Shown in pieces: positions 25,586 to 34,489 of a stretch of 64,000 nt of DNA. The notes beneath the pieces are model-generated. The model was not told where the DNA came from and ran no database searches. It was given only the letters and a program-made list of their open reading frames with translations. This DNA is from Alphaproteobacteria bacterium (GTDB taxonomy: Bacteria > Pseudomonadota > Alphaproteobacteria > GCA-2731375). The stretch spans positions 1 through 64,000 of the forward strand of contig JADHTB010000004.1 in the NCBI GenBank assembly GCA_016776605.1, given 5' to 3'. A program made the position numbers and the translations under genes. How positions within the stretch are numbered: position 1 is the stretch's first letter; each line of letters begins with the position of its first letter.

Positions 25586-26506
25586 TTAGCGGCGAACCCC
25601 CAACCGGCGGAATAATTCGATGGCAATGAGCGCGCTGGCGGGCCACATCGCCCATGGGTAGCCCGACCAGGTGAAAAGATTGACCAACGCCAGAGCCGCG
25701 ACGATCACGACACCCCGAGCGAACTGGACTTGGAACCAACGATGCTCAAGCAAAGGCACTGCCTCTAATGCTACGAGTGCCGCCATGGCAATGCCGGGCC
25801 AATGCGCCCAGAAAGGCTCTCCAGTGATCAGATCGACAGCGACCACCAAGGCCCATATGGCGCCGAGCAGCTTGGCGTGGCGGATTACACGCTCCCGCAG
25901 GTCGCCCTGTGGGAGTGTGGCGCCGACCGGCGTTCGGGGTGGAGGGGCCTTGCGCGCTCGATGTGTCGCGTTGCGCCGCGATTCTTTTTCGCTGAGAGAG
26001 ACACGATACACCGCCACGTCCTCAGCAAAATTCTTTGGGCGCTTCTCGCCCAGATATTCAAACCCGACCGAGAGTTTGTGTTGAACCTGATCGTAAACCT
26101 GCTGGGAGATCAGGATACCGCCAGGCTCGGCCATGGTCTGAAGGCGCGCGGCGAGGTTGACCCCCGCGCCTAATAGATCGTCGCCGTCGATCATCACATC
26201 GCCGAGATGGATGCCGATCCTGAAGTGCAAAGCGGATTCTGCGGCACGTTTAGAACCGCCAAGTTCGCGCTGCACCTCGATTGCGCACTCGACGGCCTCC
26301 ACGACCGAGGGAAACTCCGCGATCAGCCCATCGCCCGCAGTGTTGGCGATGCGACCGTGATGACGCTCGATGAACTTGGAGAAGGTGCCCCGCGCGGCAT
26401 GCAGGGCATTGAGAGTGCGCACCTCGTCAGCTTCCATTTCACGGCTGTAGCCCTCTGCGTCGGCCGCGAGGATCGTCGTCAATTTTCGTTGCACCCCGGA
26501 GGACAT
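25586..26506 (-). CDS. class III adenylate/guanylate cyclase with C-terminal membrane domain
   Basis: 306 aa. Residues 8-165 are a class III cyclase homology domain: KLTTILAADAEGYSREMEAD at the first metal-binding Asp, NTAGDGLIAEFPSV at the second, IGIHLGDVMIDGDDLLGAGV and NLAARLQTMAEPGGILIS. Ala and Glu occupy positions after the first Asp that vary in rhizobial-type cyclases. The C-terminal half has about four hydrophobic segments (IWALVVAVDLI, WPGIAMAALVALEAV, GVVIVAALALVNLF and WPASALIAIELF), giving an output domain before a membrane anchor. Product (cAMP or cGMP) not determined. Confidence 0.9.
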   Translation of the reverse strand: MSSGVQRKLTTILAADAEGYSREMEADEVRTLNALHAARGTFSKFIERHHGRIANTAGDGLIAEFPSVVEAVECAIEVQRELGGSKRAAESALHFRIGIHLGDVMIDGDDLLGAGVNLAARLQTMAEPGGILISQQVYDQVQHKLSVGFEYLGEKRPKNFAEDVAVYRVSLSEKESRRNATHRARKAPPPRTPVGATLPQGDLRERVIRHAKLLGAIWALVVAVDLITGEPFWAHWPGIAMAALVALEAVPLLEHRWFQVQFARGVVIVAALALVNLFTWSGYPWAMWPASALIAIELFRRLGVRR

Positions 26507-26692
26507 GGTTGTGCTCGTTATTTGGGCAAGATCACCTGAAGATGACCGATCTGGTTTAGAGGATCAATAGCTGCAACCGGAGCGCCAAGCCAGCCGGTTT
26601 GTAGGCTCCAAATTGGTGGTGGCCATCCTGCAATCGGACGACAGTCATGCGCACGTCGAAGACGCAGCCAGAGTAGGTGGTAATACGACCGC

Positions 26693-27808
26693 CTACCTGA
26701 CCTCCTCCCACCAGCTACGAGAATTAAAAAGTTCGCCCTCGATTACAGCCTCGCCAACGCGAGGAGTCACCAAATCCACATTCCACTCGTTAGCCGCCTT
26801 AACCGCCCGCTTAATAGGTTCATCCCAATCATGAAACGCAATATTGAATGTTCCCCAGTGTACTGGAAGCATACGGCGAGCCTGAACAGCAAGGTGTGCT
26901 CTAACGGCATCCTCGGGATTCATGTTGCTATAGATCCACGAGGCACCGGGACCATATTGCCCGATCCTGACGATGCTTAGGTCAAAAGGCCCAAACTGAT
27001 TGCCTATGCGCTGGAAATGATCGGAAAATCCAGTATCTCCGCTATAAAAGACCCTGTGCTCAGGCCCGATCAGCGACCACGAAGACCAGAAGGTATCCTT
27101 GTAATCGAAAATTCCCCGCGACGAATAGTGTTGGGCAGGCGTGGAGATAATCGTCAGTCCACCCAGTAGCGTAGTTTCCCACCAGTCCAATTCCGTGATT
27201 TGGCGTTCTGGCACTTCCCATTCGTCAAGATGAGCGCCGACCCCAAGGGGAACGATAAAGCGCGTCCCCTTCGAAGCCAGGTATTGGACCGTGCGCATGT
27301 CCAAGTGGTCATAGTGATCATGTGAAACGATGACCGCATCAATAACCGGAAGGTGCGTCATGGCGATGGGTGGAGGATGAAAACGTTCAGGACCAATACC
27401 TGGGACAGGCGATGCATAGTCTGAAAAAACCGGATCAACCAGCAAACGAATGCCGTCCAGTTCCAGGTAGACACTTGAATGGCCAAGCCAAGTCGCCTGC
27501 AATCCAGGCGCTGGTCGAGTTTGCAGGAATGCTGACGGGATGGTGGCCATCGGAATTGCCGACGGAGGAACCCGTGTCTGATCGCCAAAAAGCTGTTCTA
27601 TCAGATAATCCCAGAGGTCTCCCACTTCCAAGGGAGGATGGGGATAAGTATTTGCGAATTCGCCGTCATGATAGTGAGGGGAGGCCTGCACCCTTTTCAA
27701 TCTTTCCCCGGAAATCGTCCCGCCAAACGATGACCAATTGCTTAGGACTAAAACGCCGCCGAAGGCGAATAAAAGAACGACAACCGTCCACGTAAGCGCG
27801 CGTTTCAT
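26693..27808 (-). CDS. MBL-fold hydrolase, NAPE-PLD-like, membrane-anchored
   Basis: 371 aa from ATG 27808 (MKRALTWTVVVLLFAF), a clear signal anchor; a longer frame to 27898 lacks a leader. The metallo-beta-lactamase motif VSHDHYDHLD gives HxHxDH, with YSGDTGF and LPVHWGTF supplying the later metal ligands. ATWLGHSSVYLELDGIRLLV at the domain start is the pattern of the UlaG/NAPE-PLD branch, which includes phosphodiesterases acting on N-acyl-phosphatidylethanolamine. Periplasmic location is expected. Divergent from the FAH-like gene. Confidence 0.88.
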   Translation of the reverse strand: MKRALTWTVVVLLFAFGGVLVLSNWSSFGGTISGERLKRVQASPHYHDGEFANTYPHPPLEVGDLWDYLIEQLFGDQTRVPPSAIPMATIPSAFLQTRPAPGLQATWLGHSSVYLELDGIRLLVDPVFSDYASPVPGIGPERFHPPPIAMTHLPVIDAVIVSHDHYDHLDMRTVQYLASKGTRFIVPLGVGAHLDEWEVPERQITELDWWETTLLGGLTIISTPAQHYSSRGIFDYKDTFWSSWSLIGPEHRVFYSGDTGFSDHFQRIGNQFGPFDLSIVRIGQYGPGASWIYSNMNPEDAVRAHLAVQARRMLPVHWGTFNIAFHDWDEPIKRAVKAANEWNVDLVTPRVGEAVIEGELFNSRSWWEEVR

Positions 27809-27888
27809 GGAACCGTTCCCTGTGCGGAGTATGCATGAATTAGGATAGCATATCCGTCTCCGAGCATCTTGGGACGAGGAATAAAACC

Positions 27889-28878
27889 ATGTACTCATTC
27901 TTCAGATATGCCGCGCTATTTTTTTCGGCTCTGCTGGCGGGGCTGGCGGGGTTCGTCTTCTGGCCTGCCACGCACACGCCGAATTCGGCACCAAGCGAGT
28001 GCCTATCCTTGAAAGATGATGCGGGTGAGCTTGTCCCCTTGGCAGTCGACCGCAATCAACTGTATGGCGTGGCGCTCACCTACCCTGGGATCATTCGGGA
28101 AGGCGGGTATGATTTTGCCCCAGAGAAATCACCTCCTGTTTTTCGAAAGCTAAGTTCGGCGTTGGGCATGGGGCGTGACGTCAAATACCCGACTCAAGAC
28201 GAAATATTGGAAACGACCGAAAAGCTTGCGCCCGGTTTGGCGGGCCAATTGCGGAAGAAGTTTCAATCGCTCCCCTTCCTGATGGATTACGAGGTGGAAC
28301 TCGGCATCGTCCTGCTGGAAGACGTCACCATAACTCAAATCCGTGAACCCGGATTCTCGCCGAAACTCGGCTATTTCCTCGCCAATGACCTGCAGTCCAT
28401 GACGTTTGGCATTCTCGGGTTCGGCACGGAGCGTGAAACGATGTTTTTGGATCAAAAGGGCAGTTTCCCGGGGTTCTTGCCGGTCAGCGAAACGATGTGG
28501 GTGCCAAATTCGGAACATCCCAATTCCTTGCTATGCGTTGACCTGCAAACCCGCGTAAATGGTGAATTACGGCAGAACCAGAACACCAAGAACCGTATCT
28601 ATACGAACAAACAAATTCTGGGATTCATTGCCGAAACCTATGGCAAGGATGTAATCACAACGGGAACAGCGGTCATCACGGGGTCGCCGGCGGGTGTGGC
28701 CAGCAGTACGCCGCGTTGGAAAAAGCGGATCGGCAAACTGCTACGGATGGACCTTTTCGATAAAATTTCGGCGGTCGCCGCCGCCGACAAGGATAAGGGC
28801 CGTTTTCTCGAACCCGGTGACGTTGTCGTCGTGTACGCCCAACCATTTGGCGGCATCGAAACCAGGGTCGTCGAATAG
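27889..28878 (+). CDS. FAH-family hydrolase with N-terminal anchor
   Basis: 329 aa. It starts with a hydrophobic segment (about 8-27, AALFFSALLAGLAGFVFWP), unusual for the cytosolic fumarylacetoacetate hydrolase family, and so is likely exported or membrane-tethered. The FAH core is visible: DYEVELGIVL with the metal-binding Glu pair, GYFLANDLQSMTF, SFPGFLPVSETMW, LQTRVNGELRQNQNT, then ITGSPAGVASSTP and FLEPGDVVVVYAQ. FAH enzymes cleave C-C bonds or decarboxylate beta-diketo-type acids. The first ATG lies only 80 bp from the divergent hydrolase start. Confidence 0.85.
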   Translation: MYSFFRYAALFFSALLAGLAGFVFWPATHTPNSAPSECLSLKDDAGELVPLAVDRNQLYGVALTYPGIIREGGYDFAPEKSPPVFRKLSSALGMGRDVKYPTQDEILETTEKLAPGLAGQLRKKFQSLPFLMDYEVELGIVLLEDVTITQIREPGFSPKLGYFLANDLQSMTFGILGFGTERETMFLDQKGSFPGFLPVSETMWVPNSEHPNSLLCVDLQTRVNGELRQNQNTKNRIYTNKQILGFIAETYGKDVITTGTAVITGSPAGVASSTPRWKKRIGKLLRMDLFDKISAVAAADKDKGRFLEPGDVVVVYAQPFGGIETRVVE

Positions 28879-29231
28879 GGTCAAAATCCGACGTATGATA
28901 ATTTCGATTGTAAAGTCTGCTTCTGATGCTGTGGACGACTCTCGCCCGCCGGTATCTAGGTGCCATGTATTAGGAAATCCTAACAGGGCGCTATTGGCAC
29001 ATCTCGATGGTAATGGCCTCTGGCTGTCATTTCTGCTTCGCCCCCAATATCGAGCATTTGTCCTCAGCAGCCGGCATTGCTAGCGCGGATCGTCGATTTT
29101 CAGTATGGGTTAAATTCCACTCGCCGTCGGCCTCTTGCACAGCCTGGAGATCATCGTTTGGATAACCGGGCACCGTTACTATTGATTTGCTCGAAATTGG
29201 CAATTTATGGGGAAAGCCGGAAGGAAAAATT
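28879..29231. other. 353-bp gap between FAH-like and M23 genes
   Basis: Most of it is repeat copy 5; the last 150 bp lead to the M23 gene and contain no motif I can support besides its ribosome site. Confidence 0.5.
28914..29080. repeat. dispersed intergenic repeat, copy 5 (long form)
   Basis: About 165 bp that align end to end with copy 6 at 30091-30260: both run tctgatgct, tggacg, ccgccgg, ttagaaa-type tract, ttcctaac or attctaag, tggcaca, tcatttc-gcttcgccc, then a cattctgcggcat-like end. Both start just after the stop codon of the preceding gene. Confidence 0.7.
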
Positions 29232-30089
29232 ATGGCCTGGAAATTCATCCTCGTGGTCGGATTGTTGGCGCCCATCTCAAGTTTGTATGTGGCAACAGTG
29301 AGCCGAGCCGACCGGCCATCAACATGTGGTAAATGTGAAAATCTCGTTGATTTCGTGAAGCCCAGGCAGATCGACGATGAAATTCGCATGATGGTCGGCA
29401 AGTATAGAGGTGGCGGCGGATCAAAGAACGTGGCGATACAAAAGGCCAGAGGCGTGATCGAAACAGGTCTTTATCCTGAATTTGTCGGCGGAGGGGATTG
29501 TCCCGGAATTGACAGCGAAAAATGGGCAATCGACTATTCCCATAAACGACGGCGATCGGCATTACACAAGGGTGTCGATATCCCCCAGCCGAGAGGCACG
29601 CCCATACGCGCTATCGCTGACGGGATCGTTGTTGGGCGATTCTTGAACGACGGCAATAGGAAAGGAATAGAGGTCATGTTGAGGCACACTCCGGAGCAAA
29701 CCGGCCTGCCATTCTGGACCTATTCCCAATACACTCACCTTCTGGAGATGTCTCCACATCCCATAGGTGCACGCGTCAAGGTAGGCGATGAAATCGGCAA
29801 GACCAGCAACAGCGGAAAAATGGGCAGGAGAATCCGCCGCCACGCATTACATTTCGCCATCCTTTATAGCGGCCATCCAGAATGGTCCAACGACGGAATC
29901 GTTGTAACACCGAGAGACGGATATTTTATGGACCCGAATGCGTTTTATCGACTTCAGTCCCCGTATGATTCCCAATCTCTATCGGGATTGCCCGAAGGTC
30001 AAAAGAAGGTCGCGGTGCCATATATGAACATCGACGGCGCTCGCAATCCAAGCAACACAAAGCGCATCTGGCCTTATACCTGCAATTAA
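29232..30089 (+). CDS. M23-family peptidase (LytM-type), exported
   Basis: 285 aa from ATG 29232 (MAWKFILVVGLLAPISSLYV) with a signal peptide. Zinc site of M23: H in HKGVDIPQPRGTPIRAIADG (HxxxD) and the second motif HALHF (HxH). A region YTHLLEMSPHPIGARVKVGDE sits between, as in LytM/lysostaphin-type endopeptidases of peptidoglycan cross-links. Two Cys pairs in the mature N-terminus (CGKC) may form a disulfide. No coiled coil. Flanked on both sides by long repeat copies. Confidence 0.9.
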   Translation: MAWKFILVVGLLAPISSLYVATVSRADRPSTCGKCENLVDFVKPRQIDDEIRMMVGKYRGGGGSKNVAIQKARGVIETGLYPEFVGGGDCPGIDSEKWAIDYSHKRRRSALHKGVDIPQPRGTPIRAIADGIVVGRFLNDGNRKGIEVMLRHTPEQTGLPFWTYSQYTHLLEMSPHPIGARVKVGDEIGKTSNSGKMGRRIRRHALHFAILYSGHPEWSNDGIVVTPRDGYFMDPNAFYRLQSPYDSQSLSGLPEGQKKVAVPYMNIDGARNPSNTKRIWPYTCN

Positions 30090-30090
30090 G

Positions 30091-30260
30091 AATGTCCGTT
30101 TCTGATGCTATGGACGGCTCCCACCCGCCGGCATCCGGGCGGATTGTATTAGAAAATTCTAAGAGTCCGTTCCTGGCACACAAGGCCCCTAAATCGGCTC
30201 GGCGCTCATTTCCGCTTCGCCCTTGCGAGCAGATATTCTGCACCGACATTCTGCGGCATC
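30091..30260. repeat. dispersed intergenic repeat, copy 6 (long form)
   Basis: The partner of copy 5, beginning directly after the M23 stop codon with tgtccgtttctgatgctatg and ending gacattctgcggcatcg. The two are direct repeats of about 165 bp on either side of the peptidase gene with clear but imperfect identity. Confidence 0.7.
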
Positions 30261-30612
30261 GTCGCCCGGACCTAACACCGAATTGCGATCTTCAGATGAA
30301 ATTAGGTTTCCGAATTTGCGGGGAAATGATCCGAAGATTGAGCCCAAGGAAACTGCGGGTTTCAGCGGCAATCTAATAAAATTATAGTTTCCTTATATTT
30401 CGGATTTGGCAGGTCCGCTAATCACCCAGCAGCGACAGTCATATTAGCAATATATCTGACAGATCACTATTGGCACGACCGGAAGAGTTAGCCGCTTCAG
30501 CGAACTTCAGCTTTCGGGAATAGAGCCGACATTGCATCGCAATTAGACAACAGCACTTAATTAATCCGAAATCCGGTGGCGCGTTTGTAACCTGAATCTA
30601 TCCCCGGCTCAT
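30261..30612. other. 352-bp gap before the alcohol dehydrogenase stop
   Basis: No gene supported. A shorter repeat-like piece lies near 30468-30535 (actattggcacgaccgg ... gacattgc). Otherwise A/T-rich without a clear terminator. Confidence 0.45.
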
Positions 30613-31752
30613 TCATGCGGCCCCGTGGGGAATGCAGATCTGGCGGATCGCCTCGCCGTTCTGTAGCCGGTCGAAGCCCTCGTTCAAATCGTCGAGCCCA
30701 ACTTGGCGGCCAATCAGCTTGTCGATCGGCAGCCGGCCCTGGCGGTACAAGCTGATGAAGCGCGGGATGTCGCGTACCGGCACGCAAGAGCCCATATAGC
30801 TGCCCTTGATCGCCTTCTCCTCGGACACGAGATTGCTCTGGATGAAGGAGAATTCGGCCGTCGAGGGGGACAGGCCGGCAGTCACGACGGTCCCGCCATA
30901 GCGCGTGATCTCGTAGGCCGTCTTCATCGCCGGGATGACGCCGGCCAGGTCGACCGCGAAATCGACCCCGCCGTTCGTCAGGTCGCGCACCTGTTCGACA
31001 TGGTTCGCGTCCCTCGCATCGATCGTATGCGTGGCGCCGAACTGGCGGGCGAGGCCCAGCTTGTCGTCGGCGATGTCGATGGCGATGATCGTTTCTGCAC
31101 CGGCCAGCTTGGCGCCCAGCACGCCGTTTAGCCCGACCCCGCCGAGCCCGATGATGGCAACCGTGTCACCTGGAAGGATGCGCGCCGTGTTGATCACCGC
31201 GCCCACGCCGGTCATCACCGCACAGCCGAACAGCGCGGCCTCGTGCAGCGGCAGATCCTTGTCGATGACGACGACCGAGCCACGGTCGGCGACTGCGTAT
31301 TCGGCGAAGCAGGAGACGCCGGTATGGTGTGCGATACGGTTGCCGTCGGCGTCGACGATGCGGCGGCCGCCGCCCATCAGATCGCCCGCCGCCTTGGCCT
31401 TGGCCCCGGCCTCGCAAACTTGTGGCCGCCCCTCCATGCAGCGCCGGCAGCGCCCGCAGCTGGGACTGAACTGGAAGACGATATGGTCGTCTGGGACCAC
31501 ATCGATGATGGCGGATCCGACCTCGACGACCGTGCCCGCGCCCTCGTGCCCTAGCACCAGCGGCTCCGGCCGCGGGCGCGCGCCGTTCATCACGGAGAGG
31601 TCGGAATGGCACAGCCCGGCGCCGCCGATCTTGACCAGCACCTCGTTCGGGCCCGGAGGATCGAGAGTGACCTCCTCGATACTAATCGGTTTGCTGGCGG
31701 CGAACGGCTGCGGCGCATCGAACCGGCGCAGCACGGCGGCTTTCATTTTCAT
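30613..31752 (-). CDS. zinc-dependent alcohol dehydrogenase (MDR superfamily, class III/NDMA-type)
   Basis: 379 aa. Catalytic zinc site: CHSDLSVMNG and GHEGAGTVVEVG; the structural zinc lobe has CGRCRRCMEGRPQVCE. The nucleotide fold begins VAIIGLGGVGLNGVLGAKLA and a following IAIDIAD suggests NAD. The length and MKAAVLRRF start fit medium-chain dehydrogenases resembling the formaldehyde dehydrogenase/benzyl alcohol dehydrogenase branch. Two ATGs at 31752 and 31746 are equally plausible. Oxidises an unspecified alcohol. Divergent from the CoA-transferase gene. Confidence 0.93.
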   Translation of the reverse strand: MKMKAAVLRRFDAPQPFAASKPISIEEVTLDPPGPNEVLVKIGGAGLCHSDLSVMNGARPRPEPLVLGHEGAGTVVEVGSAIIDVVPDDHIVFQFSPSCGRCRRCMEGRPQVCEAGAKAKAAGDLMGGGRRIVDADGNRIAHHTGVSCFAEYAVADRGSVVVIDKDLPLHEAALFGCAVMTGVGAVINTARILPGDTVAIIGLGGVGLNGVLGAKLAGAETIIAIDIADDKLGLARQFGATHTIDARDANHVEQVRDLTNGGVDFAVDLAGVIPAMKTAYEITRYGGTVVTAGLSPSTAEFSFIQSNLVSEEKAIKGSYMGSCVPVRDIPRFISLYRQGRLPIDKLIGRQVGLDDLNEGFDRLQNGEAIRQICIPHGAA

Positions 31753-32036
31753 TGCTTCCTCCCTGATCGTCCGGCGCCTTGGCGGCTATGGCGACCATGG
31801 TACTCCAAAGTCCAGTCCTTCAGACACCACAAAATGAGCCCATTTCCGCTTGGCTCCCATAAGCAGACCCAGGACCGATATTGGAACTCCTCGCTGTAAT
31901 TGACCCCAAGCCACGATGTCCGATTGGCCAGCCAATGGGGATGAACCCATGCGGCGTAATTTATGCCGGCCCTCGCTAAACTGGACTCATGGTCTAGACT
32001 ACCGACAGGGCTACTTGCATGCAGAGGGCTATGAAA

Positions 32037-33254
32037 ATGAGCGAAGCCATCCTCGGTGGCATTAAGGTCGTCGAGCTTGCGACATTTATCGCGGGCCCGG
32101 CAACGGGAGTGATTCTGGCGGATTTTGGCGCGGACGTAATCAAGATTGAACCGCCGCTGCGTCCGGATCCCTATCGCGGCGGTCATTTGCGTGGCAGCGA
32201 CACGCCAAAATCCGAATATCCCTATGGCTACATCGTCGACAATCGGAACAAAAAGGGGATCGCGCTTGATATTAAAACGGCAGAGGGCCGCGAAGCCTTT
32301 GACCGCCTAATTGAAGCGGCGGATGTCTTCATCACCAATATGCCTATACCGACGCGCGAGCGGCTCAACATCTCTTACGAGGACATTCGCGCGATTAATC
32401 CGAAAATCATCTACGCCTCGATCTCCGCCTATGGCGAGACGGGACCGGAGGCCGGCCGCCCTGGCTTTGACACGACAGCTCTCTGGGCCCGCACCGGGTT
32501 GATGGATCTGGTGAAGCCGGACCCGGAGTCGCCGCCGGCGCGATCACTGCCTGGCATGGGTGACCACCCGACGGCGATGTCGCTATACGCCGCGGTCATG
32601 ACCGGCCTGTTCCGGCGCGAACGGACCGGCAAAGGTAGTCACGTGTCCACTTCGCTGATGGCGAACGGCGTCTGGTGGAACGGCGTGCTGACGCAGGCCG
32701 CACTGTGTGGCGCACAAGTAACCTGCCGGCCCGCGCGGGAGGCAGCGGGCAACCCGGTGCACAATCTCTACAAGACCCGAGATGGCCGATGGATCCACAT
32801 CGTTTTCAACACGAACCTGCATCGTTGGCCGGAATTGGCGAAGCTGCTGGGACGGCCAGAAATCGGCAACGACCCGCGTTTCAATAGCGCCGAGGCGCGC
32901 ATCGAGAACAGCCTTGAGCTTATCCCGATTCTCGATGCGGCCTTCGCGGAGCGGGATAATGACGAATGGGTGCAACTTCTTGAGGAGGGTCGCTTTGCCT
33001 TCGGCGACGTTCGCAAGGTCGATCAAATCTTGACCGACACCCAGATGATCGAAGGCCGCGCCTTGCGGCCGATCGACGATCCAGCGGCCGGCGCCTCCCA
33101 CATTGTAGATTCGCCAATCTGGATTGAGGGTACGGTAAAATCGAAACCGACGATGCCGCCCGAACTAGGGCAGGATACCGAGGCGGTGTTGAGGGGTATC
33201 GGCTACGACGATGCCGCGCTCGACAAAATGCGCGCTGCGGGCGCCATACCCTAG
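32037..33254 (+). CDS. family III CoA-transferase (CaiB/BaiF)
   Basis: 405 aa from ATG 32037, eight bases after agaggg; in-frame ATGs at 32019 and 32031 are alternatives. Opening LGGIKVVELATFIAGPATG and ADFGADVIKIEPP are diagnostic of the family; a catalytic Asp lies in RPGFDTTALWARTG at about 150. These enzymes move CoA between carboxylic acids by an aspartyl-CoA mixed-anhydride route. It is paired by divergence with the alcohol dehydrogenase, which may point to degradation of one compound, but the substrate is unknown. Confidence 0.92.
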   Translation: MSEAILGGIKVVELATFIAGPATGVILADFGADVIKIEPPLRPDPYRGGHLRGSDTPKSEYPYGYIVDNRNKKGIALDIKTAEGREAFDRLIEAADVFITNMPIPTRERLNISYEDIRAINPKIIYASISAYGETGPEAGRPGFDTTALWARTGLMDLVKPDPESPPARSLPGMGDHPTAMSLYAAVMTGLFRRERTGKGSHVSTSLMANGVWWNGVLTQAALCGAQVTCRPAREAAGNPVHNLYKTRDGRWIHIVFNTNLHRWPELAKLLGRPEIGNDPRFNSAEARIENSLELIPILDAAFAERDNDEWVQLLEEGRFAFGDVRKVDQILTDTQMIEGRALRPIDDPAAGASHIVDSPIWIEGTVKSKPTMPPELGQDTEAVLRGIGYDDAALDKMRAAGAIP

Positions 33255-33636
33255 GTTTCGTCGGACAGGAATGATGAGCAAGATTTCGACCTGATCTGCG
33301 CCCAGATGGATCTGCACCGACAATATTTCATCGACCTGCAGCTCGTGGTGTGGACGCGCGCAAGGCCGGAGCGGAAGAAGCTGTTGGGGCAATAGGCCTG
33401 GAATAGGGCGCGATAAATCTAACTATTGGCATCTTCAGGCGAGATCGGTGGACTGATCGTGCTGTGGGCATTTATGTGCCAGACGGATGTTTATCGAAGA
33501 CTTCAGCCAAACAAGGAGAGCCATCCATGGAACACTGCCGGTCATTGCTGATCGGTTTGACCAATAATTGGGGTTTGTGTCAACCAGGCGACTAGCGCAA
33601 AATTAGCCGCTGCAACGGGCAACAAGGTGATGGCGC
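33255..33636. other. 382-bp gap after CoA-transferase
   Basis: A frame from about 33270 to 33395 reads DEQDFDLICAQMDLHRQ and later VVWTRARPERKKLL before a TAG. It lacks a start with a ribosome site and is not recognised; it may be a relic. No terminator or operator is evident in the remainder. Confidence 0.4.
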
Positions 33637-34422
33637 ATGGGTGCTGACGATAGTCGACTGGAATGGCATGAAACGAACGAAATTGATGGCGCGACGGTGC
33701 GGGAGTTTACGATCCATGCGCCTGATCGGCCGATCACGGGCGTTCTTTGGTCCGGTCCGGGATGTCTTCCTGGCGGTCCGTTGGTCTGCTTTGGGCATGG
33801 CGCTTCGGGAGACCGGCATCAGCGGCCGATCCCGCGGATCGCGGGGCAATTGGCGTCCACTCACGGCTGTTTTGGTCTGTCCTTGGATGGGCCTGTGCAT
33901 GGTCGCAGGCAGATTGGTCCGGGCGGCCGGGCGTCGTTCTGGCCGGAATGGAGGCGCGAGGGCACGGTCGTGGAAATGGTGCGCGACTGGCGTCTGGCGC
34001 TAGCTGTCATTTCTGAACAGCGGGACGTTGGCGCCGGGCCAGTCGGCTATTGGGGCCTTTCCATGGGCACGATCTATGGGGCGCCTTTCGTTGCGGCGGA
34101 ACCCCGGATTTCGGTTGCGGTCCTTGGGCTAATGGGCCTCGTCTCAGAGCCGGAACACTATAAACCGACGATTGCGGCTGCTTCGAAGGCGATCACCTGT
34201 CCGGTATTCTTTATCTGGCAGTTGGAGGATGAACTTTTCACGCGGGAAGAGTGCCTGGCGATGTTTGATGCGTTCGGATCAGCCGATAAGCGCTTGCATG
34301 CGAACCCAGGGCTGCATCCGAACGTGCCCATTGAAGAACTGGATTTCAGCGTTGAGTTCCTGAAGAGCTTCCTCGACGGGAACCGGCGTGAGCGCGAAGT
34401 GATGTTCAAGGTCAGCGAGTAG
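33637..34422 (+). CDS. alpha/beta hydrolase, dienelactone-hydrolase-like
   Basis: 261 aa. Oxyanion region LVCFGHGASGDRHQRPI, nucleophile elbow YWGLSMGTIYGAP (S at about 142), acid in WQLEDELFTREE and catalytic His in ANPGLHPNVP. This order and spacing fit the alpha/beta-hydrolase fold of the DLH/prolyl-oligopeptidase-like branch. No leader, so cytosolic. Monocistronic. Confidence 0.85.
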   Translation: MGADDSRLEWHETNEIDGATVREFTIHAPDRPITGVLWSGPGCLPGGPLVCFGHGASGDRHQRPIPRIAGQLASTHGCFGLSLDGPVHGRRQIGPGGRASFWPEWRREGTVVEMVRDWRLALAVISEQRDVGAGPVGYWGLSMGTIYGAPFVAAEPRISVAVLGLMGLVSEPEHYKPTIAAASKAITCPVFFIWQLEDELFTREECLAMFDAFGSADKRLHANPGLHPNVPIEELDFSVEFLKSFLDGNRREREVMFKVSE

Positions 34423-34489
34423 ACCTTTGTAGAATGGCTAATACCAAGGCCTGCTGATCGGGCTTCGCATCACGCTCGTTACGCCATAT

